Shown: positions 33,310 through 44,852 of the stretch, piece after piece
Numbering within the stretch: position 1 is the first letter of the stretch
How the letters are laid out: each line of letters begins with the position of its first letter
NCBI GenBank assembly: GCA_017657125.1
Contig: JAGFNX010000179.1
Span: 29,203-93,202 of the forward strand
Direction of reading: 5' to 3'
Length of the DNA: 64,000 nt
Source: Scopulariopsis brevicaulis
Lineage: Eukaryota; Ascomycota; Sordariomycetes; Microascales; Microascaceae
The notes under the pieces: model-generated
What the model was told of the DNA's origin: nothing
What the model saw: the letters and a program-made list of their open reading frames with translations, nothing else
The model's database searches: none
Made by a program: the position numbers and the translations under genes

Positions 33310-33974
33310 TTTTGCGGTGGACGTCGGCGGCCGGCGCTCGGCTTGGATTTATACGAAGGGAAAGTCGAGGGAGCGAAAGGCTGCGAGCGCTGACAACGGC
33401 AGGCAAAAGAGGGCGACGTAGTCGCATGCGACGGGGATGCGTGGCGGGGGCGCTGCGATTGGGTGTCCTACTTGGCGCGTCTTGGAAACGCCAAGGAGAC
33501 TGCTGACCAAGCTTGTTCCAGAAGCATCAAGAGGCTTCAAGCTTTCGGATTTTAGAGCGACTCGACGAACATGCTAGCATTTCTTACATGTATAATTTAT
33601 AATGAACGGATGGCAAATCCTCTTCTCCAAGTCAAGCACTTCTACCGTACACACGACGAGTATTTCCAAGCATTTATGAATCTCGACCCCATACACCCCT
33701 TCCCGAACGGTTGCGGTGCGTGGCGATGCGGGCGCAACACCATACCCAGTTTGGCAACACTAAACCGTCTTTGATGGACAGCCGTTGAAGGTCTCATGTT
33801 TCAAGACCCTGACAAAAGGCTGCCTCTCACGAGCATGTCTCGCACTCCAGACTCTTCCAAGATGCCAAGTTTTCATTGGAGCGACCTGGCTACCTCCGTT
33901 AATCGCTATCATGGGTAAAACGGTCTGCAATTATCTGCCACAGAGAATCGAAGAAAGTGGTGGTCAACACCAGC
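33310..33974. other. Intergenic region, nothing recognised
   Basis: About 665 bp between two minus-strand genes. Contains a short AT-rich stretch near 33565-33640. No coding, RNA or repeat feature could be supported. Confidence 0.5.
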
Positions 33975-34894
33975 TCATAGGTTCTTCTCCTTCGCCTGCT
34001 CCTTCGCCATCCTCCTCCCAAGCGCGCGCTCCCTCCCTGTCGCGGGCGAATTCCCGACGGAACCCTGCCCGCCAAACACCCTGAAGCCCTCATGGAACAC
34101 CCACTCGACCGCATTCTCGACCGGCTCATCGAATATCGAAGGGAGGAAAGGTACCACGCCGAGGCCGAGACCGACCGGACCCCAGGTCCTGAGCCCGGGA
34201 TTCTTAACCCCCTTCATCGCCTTCCCGGAGTACTTCACTAGCGTGTGGATCGTAAACGCCGGGAGAGCCATACTCGCGAGGGTCTGGAAGACACCCCGCT
34301 GCACCATCACCGTCCGGTAATCCTCAAGCGGCGGGACCGCCCTCGGCGCAAAGCACTCTGTCGCCTCGGCGATCGCCGACCCGTCGCGCCACGGCTGCGA
34401 CGGGTCTTCCGGAAAGAGCTTCTTCTGGTTCGCTAGATACGCCTTGTACCCTTCGTAGCCGACGTCGCCTAGGATGTACGCCCAGGATATCCCGTACGCG
34501 CTCCGCACCAGCAGCGGGTGTGCGACGGGGCGGAACGACTCGCCGATCTCCGACGTGTAGGCGACATATCGGTGCGCGGACGTTAGTATCGTGCGGATTC
34601 GGTTTGTGTAGGCGGCGTAGCGGAGGCTGGTGTCCGTGGTGTCGGGGGCGCTAATTGGCACGTGTAAGAAGCCGGAATCACGAGATCATCACTAAAACCA
34701 GACGGCGCTTACTGTCCCTCCGAGATATCATCTAGCAGATTGTCAATCTTCTCCACGGGTCCTGCCCTCCTCGAGTTCCCCGGTGGTGAGGGAAAGAACG
34801 GCGGGTTCTGGTCTGAGGGCGGAGCCGAGGTTATGCTCGGATTCGCGGCGGCATTCTGCGGCGCGGGCTGGTCGTTCGGAGTCCACATTCCCAT
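33975..34894 (-). CDS. Mitochondrial fission process protein 1 (MTP18) family
   Basis: Exons 34894-34713 and 34650-33975 give 285 residues. The long second exon alone lacks an ATG; joining it through GTAAGC and CAATTAG ends supplies an N-terminal proline-rich extension starting MGMWTPNDQP. The core HRYVAYTSEIGESFRPV, RSAYGISWAYILGDVGYEG, RGVFQTLASMALPAFTIHTL and FDEPVENAVEWVF matches human MTFP1/MTP18, an inner-membrane protein involved in mitochondrial division. Three or four membrane segments are expected. The 62-bp intron keeps the frame. It is divergent from ATP19, also a mitochondrial inner-membrane protein, with 432 bp between starts. Confidence 0.8.
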
Positions 34895-35326
34895 GTCGAA
34901 GGCGGTACTGTTCACTTTGGCTTGGTTTCTAGTTTCTTGAGCCTCGAGAGTTTGAGGTAATCTGGCTCGAAATGAGTTCGGCACGACAGTCGCATTTTAA
35001 CTGTTGCCCGGGCTGCTCTATTCCGCCCAGCCGAATCGCATGACGTTGGCTGATCCCGTCTTGGCCTGCCGCGGAATCCACCGGCGCCATCGATGGATGC
35101 GACACACGGCAATGTGAACTTACACTAAGCCACCTCAGGCTACCCCACAATTAACCTCTAAATTCTGCCTAAAACTCAAGGCATCAACTTCCCGAGTTTT
35201 ACCGAAGCCGCAGTCCCAAAAGCTTCACCACCTCCAAAGCCATCGCATCCACGCCCCCAGTCACCCTCCAATCCCGCCCACCGTCGAACCAACACCCCCC
35301 TCGAGTCAAATACAAATCCGCCAAAG
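34895..35326. promoter_or_regulatory. Divergent promoter region, MTP18-like / ATP19
   Basis: 432 bp separate two start codons pointing away from each other. Both genes encode mitochondrial inner-membrane proteins, so a shared regulatory region is plausible. I did not identify a specific conserved element. Confidence 0.4.
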
Positions 35327-35734
35327 ATGGGCGCAGCTTACACCATTTTCGGCCGCCAGGTCGGCTCCCACTACGTTGGTCTCCCCGCCCGCCCGGTCGC
35401 CCATGCAACGTGCCCCGGACCACCCTTTTTCCTCGCGAGACGCAGTCCCCGCTAACCTCAATTGGAACGACAGCTCTCCATGGGCGTCCTCGCAACCATG
35501 TTCGGCGGCACCTACCTCGCCATGAGCGGCCCCAGCAAGAAGAACCAGCCCGCCTCTCCCCCCATCAACGCGTCGAGCTCCGACGAGGAGGACTTTATCA
35601 AGTGCGTTGTTTAGGACCCCCCGAACCCCCGGTACTCCTGGAGGTGGTTACGTTTTGCGGATTTCTAATGTCTGGATAGGAAGTTCCTTGCGGAGGCGGA
35701 CGGCGCCGACAAGAAGGAGGCTGAGAAGCAGTAA
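35327..35734 (+). CDS. ATP19: ATP synthase subunit k (Atp19)
   Basis: Three exons (35327-35374, 35474-35601, 35680-35734) give 76 residues beginning MGAAYTIFGRQVGSHY and LSMGVLATMFGGTYLAMSGP, then PPINASSSDEEDFIKKF. This is the fungal Atp19 signature: a short N-terminal loop, one membrane helix and a charged tail. Atp19 supports dimerisation of the F1Fo ATP synthase in cristae. Intron 1 has an unusual GTTGGT donor, and intron 2 has GTGCGT with a TTCTAAT branch-like site. All junctions keep the frame, and the joined protein matches the family length. Confidence 0.88.
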
Positions 35735-37134
35735 TGGCATTGGCGAACCCGCAAATCGGTGTCCGACATCTCGAAACTCCTCCCGTTGCCGGTCGGCTTC
35801 ATTGGCATGGATAAATATGGGTGATTGCATGACTAGGGGAGCAGCGTTCTAGGTGGATTGGCGCTTAGTGTACATATAGACAGTGGCCGGGCCTCCCGAC
35901 GCTTTGTTCGAATCTGAACTGAGAATATGTCAACACTTCGTCCCGCGTTCACCAGCGTGTTTCCTTGTCCTTTTTCCTAATTCCACTTTCCATGTATCAA
36001 TGGCTGCAGAAACGGTCCTAGCTTCGATGGCGGCTCCCGTGCTGTTTTATCTTTGTCGATTACGGTCGAGCCAACAGTCAACTATGGCCTAGGGCTACAC
36101 CTTGGGTCACCACGCCCTTTAGGTCAAGGTGGAAGATATGGAAAGCTGGCGGTAGGTTTCATTTACTCTACGGCAGTATAAACCGGGATATATCACCAGC
36201 TGGGTGTCCAGCCTAGGATCACTACCCAGCTCCATCAATTGCTTAGACGCACACCTGCAACAGTATTTCATGGAAGCTTCAGCAGAAAGGGCCATGGAAC
36301 TTCCAACGAAGCTTTGGAGGAATCATCGACAAGGGAAGCAGGCCGTCCTTACCACCGATGTATAAGACAAATCGTCGAATTCGAAAGTCAGCCAGCGATC
36401 ACCAAAGCAAAGGGCAGGCAGACAGCTTCCAGAAGAATCGTACGTACGGGCTCGAAGTAAAATTTCAAGCAAAAAAGGAGAACGGAAGGAAATCTTCTTC
36501 ACCGCCCTCCCCTGCTGGGTCGCGCGCCTGGGAACTCTCCCTCGCGGGATGGGGATCTCCAACTTCAGGTACTTCTTTATCCGACCCCTTTATTCCCGGC
36601 ATCGTTCCAAGGGGTCACAAAATCCCCGGCCGGCCTGTGTTTCGAACCGGCGGTCCTCTGGTCACCGTCTACCTCGCTTCTACAGCTTCGACCACTGGTG
36701 CATTCCACTGTCTGGCGAGAGATTAGGGTTGGATTCTGGTATATGTGGAATACTAGTCTCGTGAATTGCTTGGGCAGACTTGGGTGAGACATCGATTCCG
36801 TGGGGAAGATACGTTGGTGGCTCTTTCTGTTGCATACCTTCAGTCACGCGGAGCATACGTCTACGTTGAAGATAGGTACAACCGCTGGGCATTAGATATA
36901 TCTTCTTCGGACATGTTCACGCTGCGTGTGAAGTTGCAAGACAACCCTACTTGCCTTTTAATAATAGCAGCGGGTACGGCACTAGCCGCGAGCGAAACAA
37001 AAGGCAATATCGCATGATGGATGGAAACCTCCCCGACGATAAACAAGAAACACCCCGAACGAACGCACAACCATATCGCCTCGCCATTCCATTCTCCAAG
37101 TCTACGATTAGACCCATCACGACACATCGATCTC
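35735..37134. other. Convergent intergenic region of 1.4 kb
   Basis: Between the ATP19 and AYR1-like 3' ends. Two overlapping 70-120 residue frames on opposite strands around 36350-36790 have no recognisable domain. A GGTTCGAAAC tract on the minus strand near 36646 resembles a tRNA T-loop, but no cloverleaf could be built. Confidence 0.45.
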
Positions 37135-38274
37135 CTATTTCTTGGGGTTTGCCAACAATGAAGTGGCCTTGGCAAGGCCCGACACCCGAGCAAGCGCTGA
37201 GTCCTAGTATTGATTCAGTACGCGAGTCACGGTTTTCTAATTCACGCCCGGCGTGGGTTGCGCTTACCAGGGCAGTATGCCACAGGAACGTGGAAACAAA
37301 CCACACGATAGTGGACTCGCTTCCGGTCCAGAGCCAGAGGCTCGGCCACCAGCTCAGGGAGTTACGGACGACGTTTTTGGCGTATACCTCGGGAGGCGCT
37401 GGACGGAGAGGAGTCAGTATCAAGTTCGGTGGACTGGGCGGGGAAGAGGAGGTCCAGGGGACATGGGTCTTACTGTACGTGACGGCGGACCGGCCGGCCA
37501 TGGTGGGCTCCAAGGCTTCCCTCGCGGCATCGTACAGCGAGTCCTCGGGGAAGCTGTAATCGGGACAGTTCTTGTAGAACTCTGATCTTATCCCGCCCGT
37601 GACAACCTACGAAAAACGCCGGGATAGTCAGATACTAGTTCAGAAGCACGTCGCACCGAGCAGGATCCGCGGCGCAGACCTACACAAATAACCTTGACGC
37701 CGAACGGGGCCATCTCGACGCGCAGCGCGTCCGAGATTGAATGTACCGCAGCCTTGGAGGAATTGTAGGCGCCCTGCATGGGGATGGGGAGTATGCCCCC
37801 AACGGACCCGACATTAATGATCTGACCCTTGGCGGCAATGACCTGGGGCGCGAAGGCCTGGATGGTCTCGATGAGCCCGAAGAAGTTGACGTTGTACATC
37901 TTCTTCGCCCACTCGATATCCGTGTCGAGGACGGTGGCGTTGTACCCTGTTTGGCACCCATGTCAGCACGAGATGGCTGGGAGAGCAGGGGCGCGTGGAC
38001 GCGAAAACTCACCCATGCCCGAATTGTTGACCAAAAAGTCCAGCTTGCCGTCGGTAACCTCGCCCGCTGCTTTGGCAGCCGCTTTGATGGACTCGGAGTC
38101 CTCCACGTCCAGATGCAGCGTCTCGATCCCCAGCGCCTTGAGGTGCTCGAGCTTGGAGAGGTTGCGGCCCGTGGCGAGAACGCGGATGCCGTTCCGGTGG
38201 AACTCCTGCGCGAGGGCATCGCCTACGCCTCCTTTGCTGCAGCCGGTGATGAGTGCCGTTTTCTTTGGAGACAT
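37135..38274 (-). CDS. AYR1: Short-chain dehydrogenase, Ayr1-like (1-acyl-DHAP reductase family)
   Basis: Four exons (38274-38013, 37946-37684, 37606-37268, 37203-37135) give 310 residues. The N-terminal Rossmann motif is ALITGCSKGGVGDALAQEF (TGxxxGxG), followed by the NNSG motif and the catalytic GAYNSSKAAVHSISDALRVE (YxxxK); an upstream GSVGG holds the catalytic serine. The sequence order matches yeast Ayr1, an NADPH-dependent 1-acyl-dihydroxyacetone-phosphate reductase of ER and lipid droplets. The C-terminus is hydrophobic (WPSLWLWTGS, IVWFVSTFLWHTAL), which suits lipid-droplet or ER association. The last exon (DSALARVSGLAKATSLLANP then KK) is inferred from a GTAAGC/ACTAG intron; without it the frame runs on into implausible sequence. 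Paralogous fungal SDRs cannot be excluded. Confidence 0.78.
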
Positions 38275-39729
38275 GGTAACGTGGGTGTCTGGGCGTTGGG
38301 TGATTGTCTAGACCCAGGGGTCGTGTAAGTGGGAGGCTACCCAGTAATGGAAGGAGGACAGGTGTTGGACGGAAATAGCTTACAGACGTATAAGCTAGGT
38401 GCTTCTCTATACCCGGGGTCTGTTTCACGGTGTTGTATGGGGCGGGGTTGACGATGAGCGACGGGGACTGACACGGGGAATCACGGACTGTTTCTGTGCA
38501 CCCAACTGGGAAGATGGGGAGGAGATGCGAAGAAGAGGTACCTGGGCACCGAGCTCTATTTATATCAGAATTTAAGCGGCAGCCACCCACATGTGGACCT
38601 CCGCCGAAAACGACGGAGAGACAGACAGCAGCATGCCGCCCCAGCCAATGAACGGTGGCCTGGGCCGTGGCGGTCGAATCCTCCGATTCTTGTGTCGTGA
38701 GCTTTCGATCAGCCACATGTTTGCTTGGTCCCAATGGCTGGCAAGCCCATTTTGCCAACCCATGTTGTTCTCATCTCTTCAGTACGTGGTTTCCTATGCA
38801 ATTTACACGCCAAATTGTCCTGATGGATTCTGCTTGTTCGGTTTCGTCGCGGCGGTGCAACATTTCACCCCTGATGTCACTCGAAGTCGCAACATCGTTC
38901 GAAGATGACGAGTGCAGTTAAACCATTAGGGCCCGGATAGCACGAGGCCATTCGCGATGGTAGAGGACAGACCCTCGTACTGGTGAGACGTATTTAAGTG
39001 TGGTATGCTTCTACAGGTACGAACAGGTACGGTCACTCTCCCGTCTTCTCGCCACGGTGTAGGCGGCGAGGGGTTGCCGTGACAGGGATAGCTCCGCTGT
39101 ACCAGGGTTTCTAAGATCGGCATGTGTAGGCGCCCAGGATATAAATCGTGTACGGGTCGTATCATTGAAGGGTTCGGAACACCATCCGAAAACTCTCGGC
39201 CTCGTCTGGCACATGACCATCCGCAAAGGAGATCGGATATGTTGCGGAGCTATGAGGTTCATGCCCATTAGACGATGAAGATGAAGCAGCTTTGCACAAT
39301 TGTATAGGGTATTCTTAGAATATGGTTAGGGATTAAACGAAGCTAATTTATGAGGCAAGATCTTCCAAGAAGGTTGATGGCCATAGCCCAGATTACATTG
39401 TGTTTTTGTATCAGTTTGGGGGAGCGCCCAGTTTGGGCATGTTGGATGAAGCTCAACTGTCCGTGTGACAATATTGGTTTTCACTGTGTGTGGCGGACCC
39501 GCTTTCGCCCGAAAGTGGTGGGGACGCGGGGTCCATGCGAAGCTTGTGAGGCGCGTCTCCAACGCGTCAAATCTCGAGAACCCCTCCGTAGCCCCCACGC
39601 CGTCCCAGTTTCCCTCGTTTTAGCAACCAACTTCAATACTTCAGTGACTTTGACGATTCTATTGCGAATCGCCAGGCCAAGAAAGAATCGAGACACACAA
39701 GCCGATCCAACTCCCGTAGCACCGCGCAG
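38275..39729. other. Divergent intergenic region upstream of AYR1-like and thymidylate synthase genes
   Basis: About 1.45 kb without a supported ORF. The right end carries the MCB-like box of the thymidylate synthase gene. A TATTTATAT run near 38559 may belong to the AYR1-like promoter. Confidence 0.45.
39562..39567. promoter_or_regulatory. MCB-like box upstream of thymidylate synthase
   Basis: ACGCGT in the context AACGCGTCAA fits the yeast MCB consensus ACGCGTNA, bound by MBF at G1/S. It lies about 160 bp upstream of the thymidylate synthase ATG, a suitable promoter position. Yeast TMP1/CDC21 is a classic MCB-controlled gene, which raises the prior; binding here is inference. Confidence 0.5.
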
Positions 39730-40849
39730 ATGGCCCCGTCGAACGAAGGGCCCAGCCCCGCCGTGGCCCCAGCCAGCAACGGCAATCCCTCGACAACCAA
39801 GCGACATGAGGAATACCAGTACCTAGATCTCGTGCGGGAGATCCTCGACTCCGGCGAGCATCGACCTGACAGGTGAGTTATTTCCCGCCGCGCCCACATG
39901 TCATCGGCTCCGCAGGCCGCCTCCGTAGCCGACCATCCTGCGGGCACTTTACGCCCATGCGAAGCCCGTCCTAACTCGGGATTCCACCAGAACCGGAACG
40001 GGAACGTACTCCGTCTTCGCGCCCACTCCCCTCAAGTTCTCCCTCAACCGCAACGGCGAGCCCATCCTCCCCCTCCTCACCACCAAACGCGTCTTCCTCC
40101 GCGCCGTCATCGCCGAGCTCCTCTGGTTCATCGAGGGCAGCACGTCATCCACGACTCTAAGCGACAAGGGGGTCAAGATCTGGGACGGCAACGGCTCTCG
40201 CGAGTTCCTTGACAAGATTGGCCTCTCGCACCGTGAGGTCGGAGACCTCGGCCCTGTGTACGGCTTCCAGTGGCGGCACTTTGGCGCCGAGTACGTCGAT
40301 GCTAAGACGGACTACACGGGGAAGGGCGTCGACCAGCTCGCTGAGGTGATCCACAAGTTGAAAACGAACCCCTATGATCGGCGCATCATATTGTCGGCGT
40401 GGAACGTCGCGGACCTGAAGAAGATGGCCCTGCCGCCGTGCCACATGTTCGCCCAGTTCTACGTCTCGTACCCCCGCGACAGGACGAAACCCACTGAGCA
40501 GGAGGGGGAGAAGCCGAAAGGACACCTGCACTGCCAGCTGTACCAGCGCTCATGCGACATGGGCCTCGGCGTGCCCTTCAACATCGCCAGCTATGCGCTC
40601 CTGACACACATGATCGCCCACGTCTGCGACCTGGTGCCCGGGACCTTCTCGCATGTCATGGGCGACGCCCACGTCTACCTGGATCACGTCGAGGCGTTGC
40701 AGTCCCAGCTGGAGAGGGAGCCGAGGGAGTTCCCTGTGCTCGAGATTGCGCTGGAGGCGGGCGGTAGTATTGACGGGTGGCGGGCGGAGGACTTTGTGGT
40801 GAAGGGATACGATCCACACAAGAGTATACCCATGAAGATGTCTGTTTGA
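39730..40849 (+). CDS. CDC21: Thymidylate synthase
   Basis: Exons 39730-39872 and 39991-40849 give 333 residues. Exon 1 carries a Ser/Pro-rich lead and EYQYLDLVREILDSGEHRPD. Exon 2 contains TGTGTYSVFAPTPLKFSL, the dUMP/folate signature ILSAWNVADLKKMALPPCHM with the nucleophile at about Cys198, and QRSCDMGLGVPFNIASYALL. The enzyme methylates dUMP to dTMP using methylene-tetrahydrofolate. There is an insert (RTKPTEQEGEKPKG) between the catalytic loop and the dUMP-binding strand, as in many fungi. The C-terminus MKMSV closely fits the family end. The 118-bp intron has GTGAGT and CCACCAG ends. Confidence is near certain. Confidence 0.97.
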
Positions 40850-41187
40850 AACGGGTGTGTGGCCAAGGGCGGCGGTAGTACTTGTAAGGTGTTATGGAGG
40901 ATTTACGATCATGGCTTTTGTTTGTTCATGCGCGTCGGATTTGTGTATTTTCTGCTCAGTTAGATATTCCCGTTCGATTAGTTTATAGACGGCGGGTTTC
41001 GGTTTCATCTGCTTTCCCTACCTTGCCAAAATGCTACTGCAGAAGATGCGGTTCTCATCGCTCACCAAATTCCCCCTCCTGTGCTTTGGAACAGGCCAAG
41101 CTTCAATGAACGCACCTGCTTTGATGTTTGATAACAAACGCGAAGGAACTTATGCATCTTCTTATAAAAGAGTTAACCTCCCAGAGC

Positions 41188-43052
41188 TTACACGGAATGG
41201 TGCGAGCCCGGGAAAGTGAAGTAAGTCGCCTGCACCGGCGCAACCACAACGTCATAGAACTGCTGCCGGAATCTCAAGAAGTCGAAGTCGTTATACAAAT
41301 CCCGTCCTTCGAACGAGAACTTGACGCATCGCTCTGTCGCATATCCATAAGAGTCACCCGCGTGGCGGTACACCTCGTCCAGTCTACTTAGCGCAGACTG
41401 GTAATGGTCGACGAGTGTAGTAGGTACGCCGTCACCTTGACAAGATTTCGACACAGGCTCACCGATACAGAGCTCGATGAGGAGGATTCCAAGAGCGAAG
41501 ATGGTTCTGTTAGGGACGAGATGGTTGAATTCGTCAGTAGTGGCCTCCTCATGACAGGTTCGGGGCGAGAAGACGTACGAGGCGCACGGGTGCTGGGAGA
41601 AAACCTCCCGGCCATTCTGCGTCTTCTCGAGGGAAAATCCCATCTGCGTCTGATCCCAATGCTCTGTGAGCTACGGACTGCAACTCAGGTGCAGGACCGA
41701 CCACGCGATAGTGGCGGCAATGCCGAACCGCTGTTTCGCAGATAGGGAGAGGTACGGGCTTCTCTCCTGCGCTTGTTGCTCGCGTGGTGAAAGTAGCGAC
41801 TTTAGGGTTATTGTTCTGATGATATTCATTGAATCTACTGGATAGTGATGGAGAGAGTAATGTCGGTTCTTGTTGTCATCGGGGTCTTTGAGAAAGCGTA
41901 TTAGGGGCCACCCGCTACTCTCTGTGCATAGCGCAGCACAGAGACTGGTTATCTCGGTGTTTGCTGGGGTCGACAACGCAACCGACGCCTCGAGTGCTTT
42001 TGGATTTTGGGATAGAGCTGTCACTTTTAGCCGGGTAAAGGTATGCGGAACCGGACATATCGGTCACTTACCTGTCGTGGTCGGTGGAGTTGGTGGAGGC
42101 GGGGGTGTCCGGGATAGCGACCTGGCAAGCTTGGAATGTGCAACCTTGGACCGAATCGACGATTTTGGCGAAGCGGTTCTAATGGGTGCCGGAGGTGATG
42201 GAGTCAGTAAGTCAGGGGCCGACTCACCTGCTTGGACAATAGTCTCGGAAGTAATGCCAAGCTTGCGCCATGAGCCAAGTCCCTGAAGCTGCGAGTTCGT
42301 CTTATACGAGACGGCGACTTTGATAGTTTTAGCCGAATCAGACTCGTAAGCCGCCCAGTCGAGATCGATCGCCGCTTGGCGAGGCGCCGAATAGGTACAG
42401 CGGAATCCGAACTCAAGCGCCCTGTGGAAAGACGCCAGGCACTGCCGAATAGCATCGCTGAGCGTAATGTTAAAGCGGCGCTTAAAGTCCTGAACTCTGC
42501 GGCTGTCGTCCTGCGCGGGGACCTCTGGCTTCTCGAGTGCCCTCTTTAGGGCCTCGTTCCAGTGCTGGAGGTCTTCAACTACTCTGTTGCGCTTCTTGAC
42601 GGTGAAACTATGTTTTACTCTGCGCCATTCCCACTGGAGCTTCTCGGGAAAGGCATCTGGCTGTACGATCCAAAAGTTAGCTTCGCTTTAGAGACCACAT
42701 GTAAATATTTTGAGGTTTCATGCCTTCCCCTTGACGTCAAGATCCAGAGTCTTCAGAAGTGCCGCGGTAACCTCGCCCATTCGTTCAATGATGAACATCA
42801 GCTCGTGACAGATATCCGGATACCTCGTTTCGAAACATTCACGCAACTCTTCAGTTGACGAGCCGTCATGCAGGCCGACATTTGGAAGCGTGGTTTGTAG
42901 TTGCCGCTTCTGCAAGATGAGATCGGTCCGGAGCGTGTCTATCGACATGCGGTAGCGGTGGAGTGGAAAGCCTCGAAGGGCTCTGCGTATTTTTCCAGCG
43001 CCTAGATTGCGAGGGAAATTCCATCCATAACCAGGCCTGCGATTTCAGTCAT
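41188..43052 (-). pseudogene. Broken DUF7580-type fungal accessory gene
   Basis: Reading the minus strand from ATG 43052 gives MTEIAGLVMDGISLAI, then TAG at 43004-43002 where relatives usually have tryptophan, then ALEKYAEPFEAFH. A one-base-type frameshift near 42955 follows before YRMSIDTLRTDLILQKRQL. The rest continues through a probable intron near 42650-42730 (a GTCAAG donor, CTAAC branch, CGTACAG) and another at 42071-42018 (GTAAGT..GACAG). A second in-frame TAG at 41673-41671 interrupts LHLSCSP-LTEHW where relatives read PWL. The C-terminus (FALGILLIELCIGEP, GYATERCVKFSFEGRDLYND, RFRQQFYDVVVAP) is the DUF7580/prion-HeLo-associated signature. Both stops are TGG->TAG. This looks like a recently silenced gene. 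The exact count of lesions depends on the intron model. Confidence 0.72.
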
Positions 43053-44852
43053 AATTACGCTCGAAGAGGGGGGGGAGGGGTTGTTGTCGAAAGCTCGTTA
43101 ACACCCAACGTGGAGAAGGCTGGCGGATGAGCGTTCTGCAATGGTGCGATCAATATTGGGCCATCTACTTTGAGAACCGATTTATATGTGATTGGGGGAT
43201 TCCCTAGCAAGTTAATTGTGGGCTATCCTTGTGTTTGAGAAGCAGGACTGAGACTAAAGACGAAATGATTTAAGCGTGAGGAGCATCTACCCTCAAAACC
43301 CCGGTTGCCGGGACTCCGCACCACCTCCAGACCAACCCCGAGCGCTCGTGATCAGTAGCTTCTAAGTGTTGTGATGGACTTCCGAAGGCGTTGGCCTTTA
43401 CGCTTTGGTTTTCTGTGATGCTCTCCATGCCCGTCCCCTCAGAATGCAGGCTGTCTTGGTGTTCTAAAACCATCGGTAAACGCACAGAAGAAATTTTCGG
43501 CTTCAGCCAAGAGGCTCTCTACTGCTATATAGCTATTCTTTATAGCAAAGGTGCTCTTTAACGCTCGTAACATAAATTAAAGGAAATATTTTACTCTTCT
43601 AAGCTCGGCGTATAAGCATCGCGGAAGATCGTACTCTTAACCTCGTCTAGTTTCAAGATGCCTTTCTAATCATAGTTGATTTAGGCTATATACTACCTAT
43701 AGCGATTAGCATAGAGATAGGGACAGGCAAGCTTAACATACGCGATCTAGGACTAGAGTCTCTTCTCGTTTAACCTCTTTGTGCTATCCACGAATTTTCC
43801 CATGCCACTCTGTCTATCCCGCTCACGAAATTCCCCTAGCATATAGTCGCTATTTAAGTAGTAGAGAGTATGTGTTCGTAGGTTCGTCGCTGGGGCATTG
43901 TTCGGCGGCCTCTACTTTTAACAGAGCTAACGATAAGCGTAAGCTAGGGAGAGGAGTAAAAGACCCCGTGACTCCGTGATAAGGAGAGAGGGTGAAAAGG
44001 TGAGTCCCGGGAGGCTGGCATGATGGGCGAGCCTGGGGTTTTGAAAGTGCTTTAGCGCCATGAGGAAGATGAAGATATAGCATGTGTTGATTATTCTCAG
44101 GGTATCGGGTGAGTGCCTAGGTGAGGGGCTGAGTGAGCAGGAGCCACAAATTCCACACATTTAAGAAGCCGGGTCCTGAAACATGATCGCCGGCCTATTA
44201 GAGTAATAGTCTAGCATATGCAATTGAAACGAGCATCAAACCAAAGCGCGAGCTTAATTAGGCCAGTGGCCACCACTATATCACAGGCAGCTTCGGATGA
44301 CCCCAACCGGTCGGCGCCTGGTTTAAAGACGGAGAAACGCGTCCGAACAGGATCCCGACCCTGAGATCGATCCCCGCAAACATCGTCTGGTCATGATTTC
44401 ATTCCGACTCCCAAGTCTCCCTTTCCACCAACCATTTGTATGGATGACTAAGCTCGGATTACTGAACTGCAGAGGTCCAGTGGGCTGATTGCGCCCCACA
44501 TTCCAGGCACTAATCCTAGCCCCGCCACTCACTTTCGTCTGCGGAACTCCCCGTCCCCCAATTTTACCATTCTACTACTTCCACCCTCCGGATACAACGA
44601 TTTCCATCATATTCACACCATTCAATTGCATCAAATCGCGGCCCAGCTGTTTCCCCCTTCGGATAAGAGCCGAGTCCTCAGACACGCCCGTTCGCCCAGC
44701 TAGCGTCCGGGGACAGCACCTTGAAGCCGAGCTTCCTTCATTTGGAGCTTCGGCCTTCTCAACCCGCCCCTCGGGCTGGCCTCTGCCGGCCAACTAGGCC
44801 CCCTCCACTCGTCTCCCCCAGCGCCAAAATTACCACTCCATCCCCATTCACG
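43053..44852. other. Gene-poor interval with a TpA-rich decayed patch
   Basis: 1.8 kb with no supported gene. Positions about 43480-43960 are visibly TA-rich (repeated TATA, CTA and TTAA words) compared with GC-rich neighbours. This is the sort of composition left by RIP on repeated DNA. No transposon frame or terminal repeat survives. Confidence 0.5.

Noticed and set aside
36600..36740. Possible tRNA on the minus strand (GGTTCGAAAC T-loop-like tract)
   Set aside because: No complementary T-stem, D-arm, anticodon arm or acceptor stem could be paired around it.
36947..37513. 188-residue minus-strand ORF taken as an independent gene
   Set aside because: Its first part is the third exon of the AYR1-like gene; the tail is read-through of the last intron and 3' flank.
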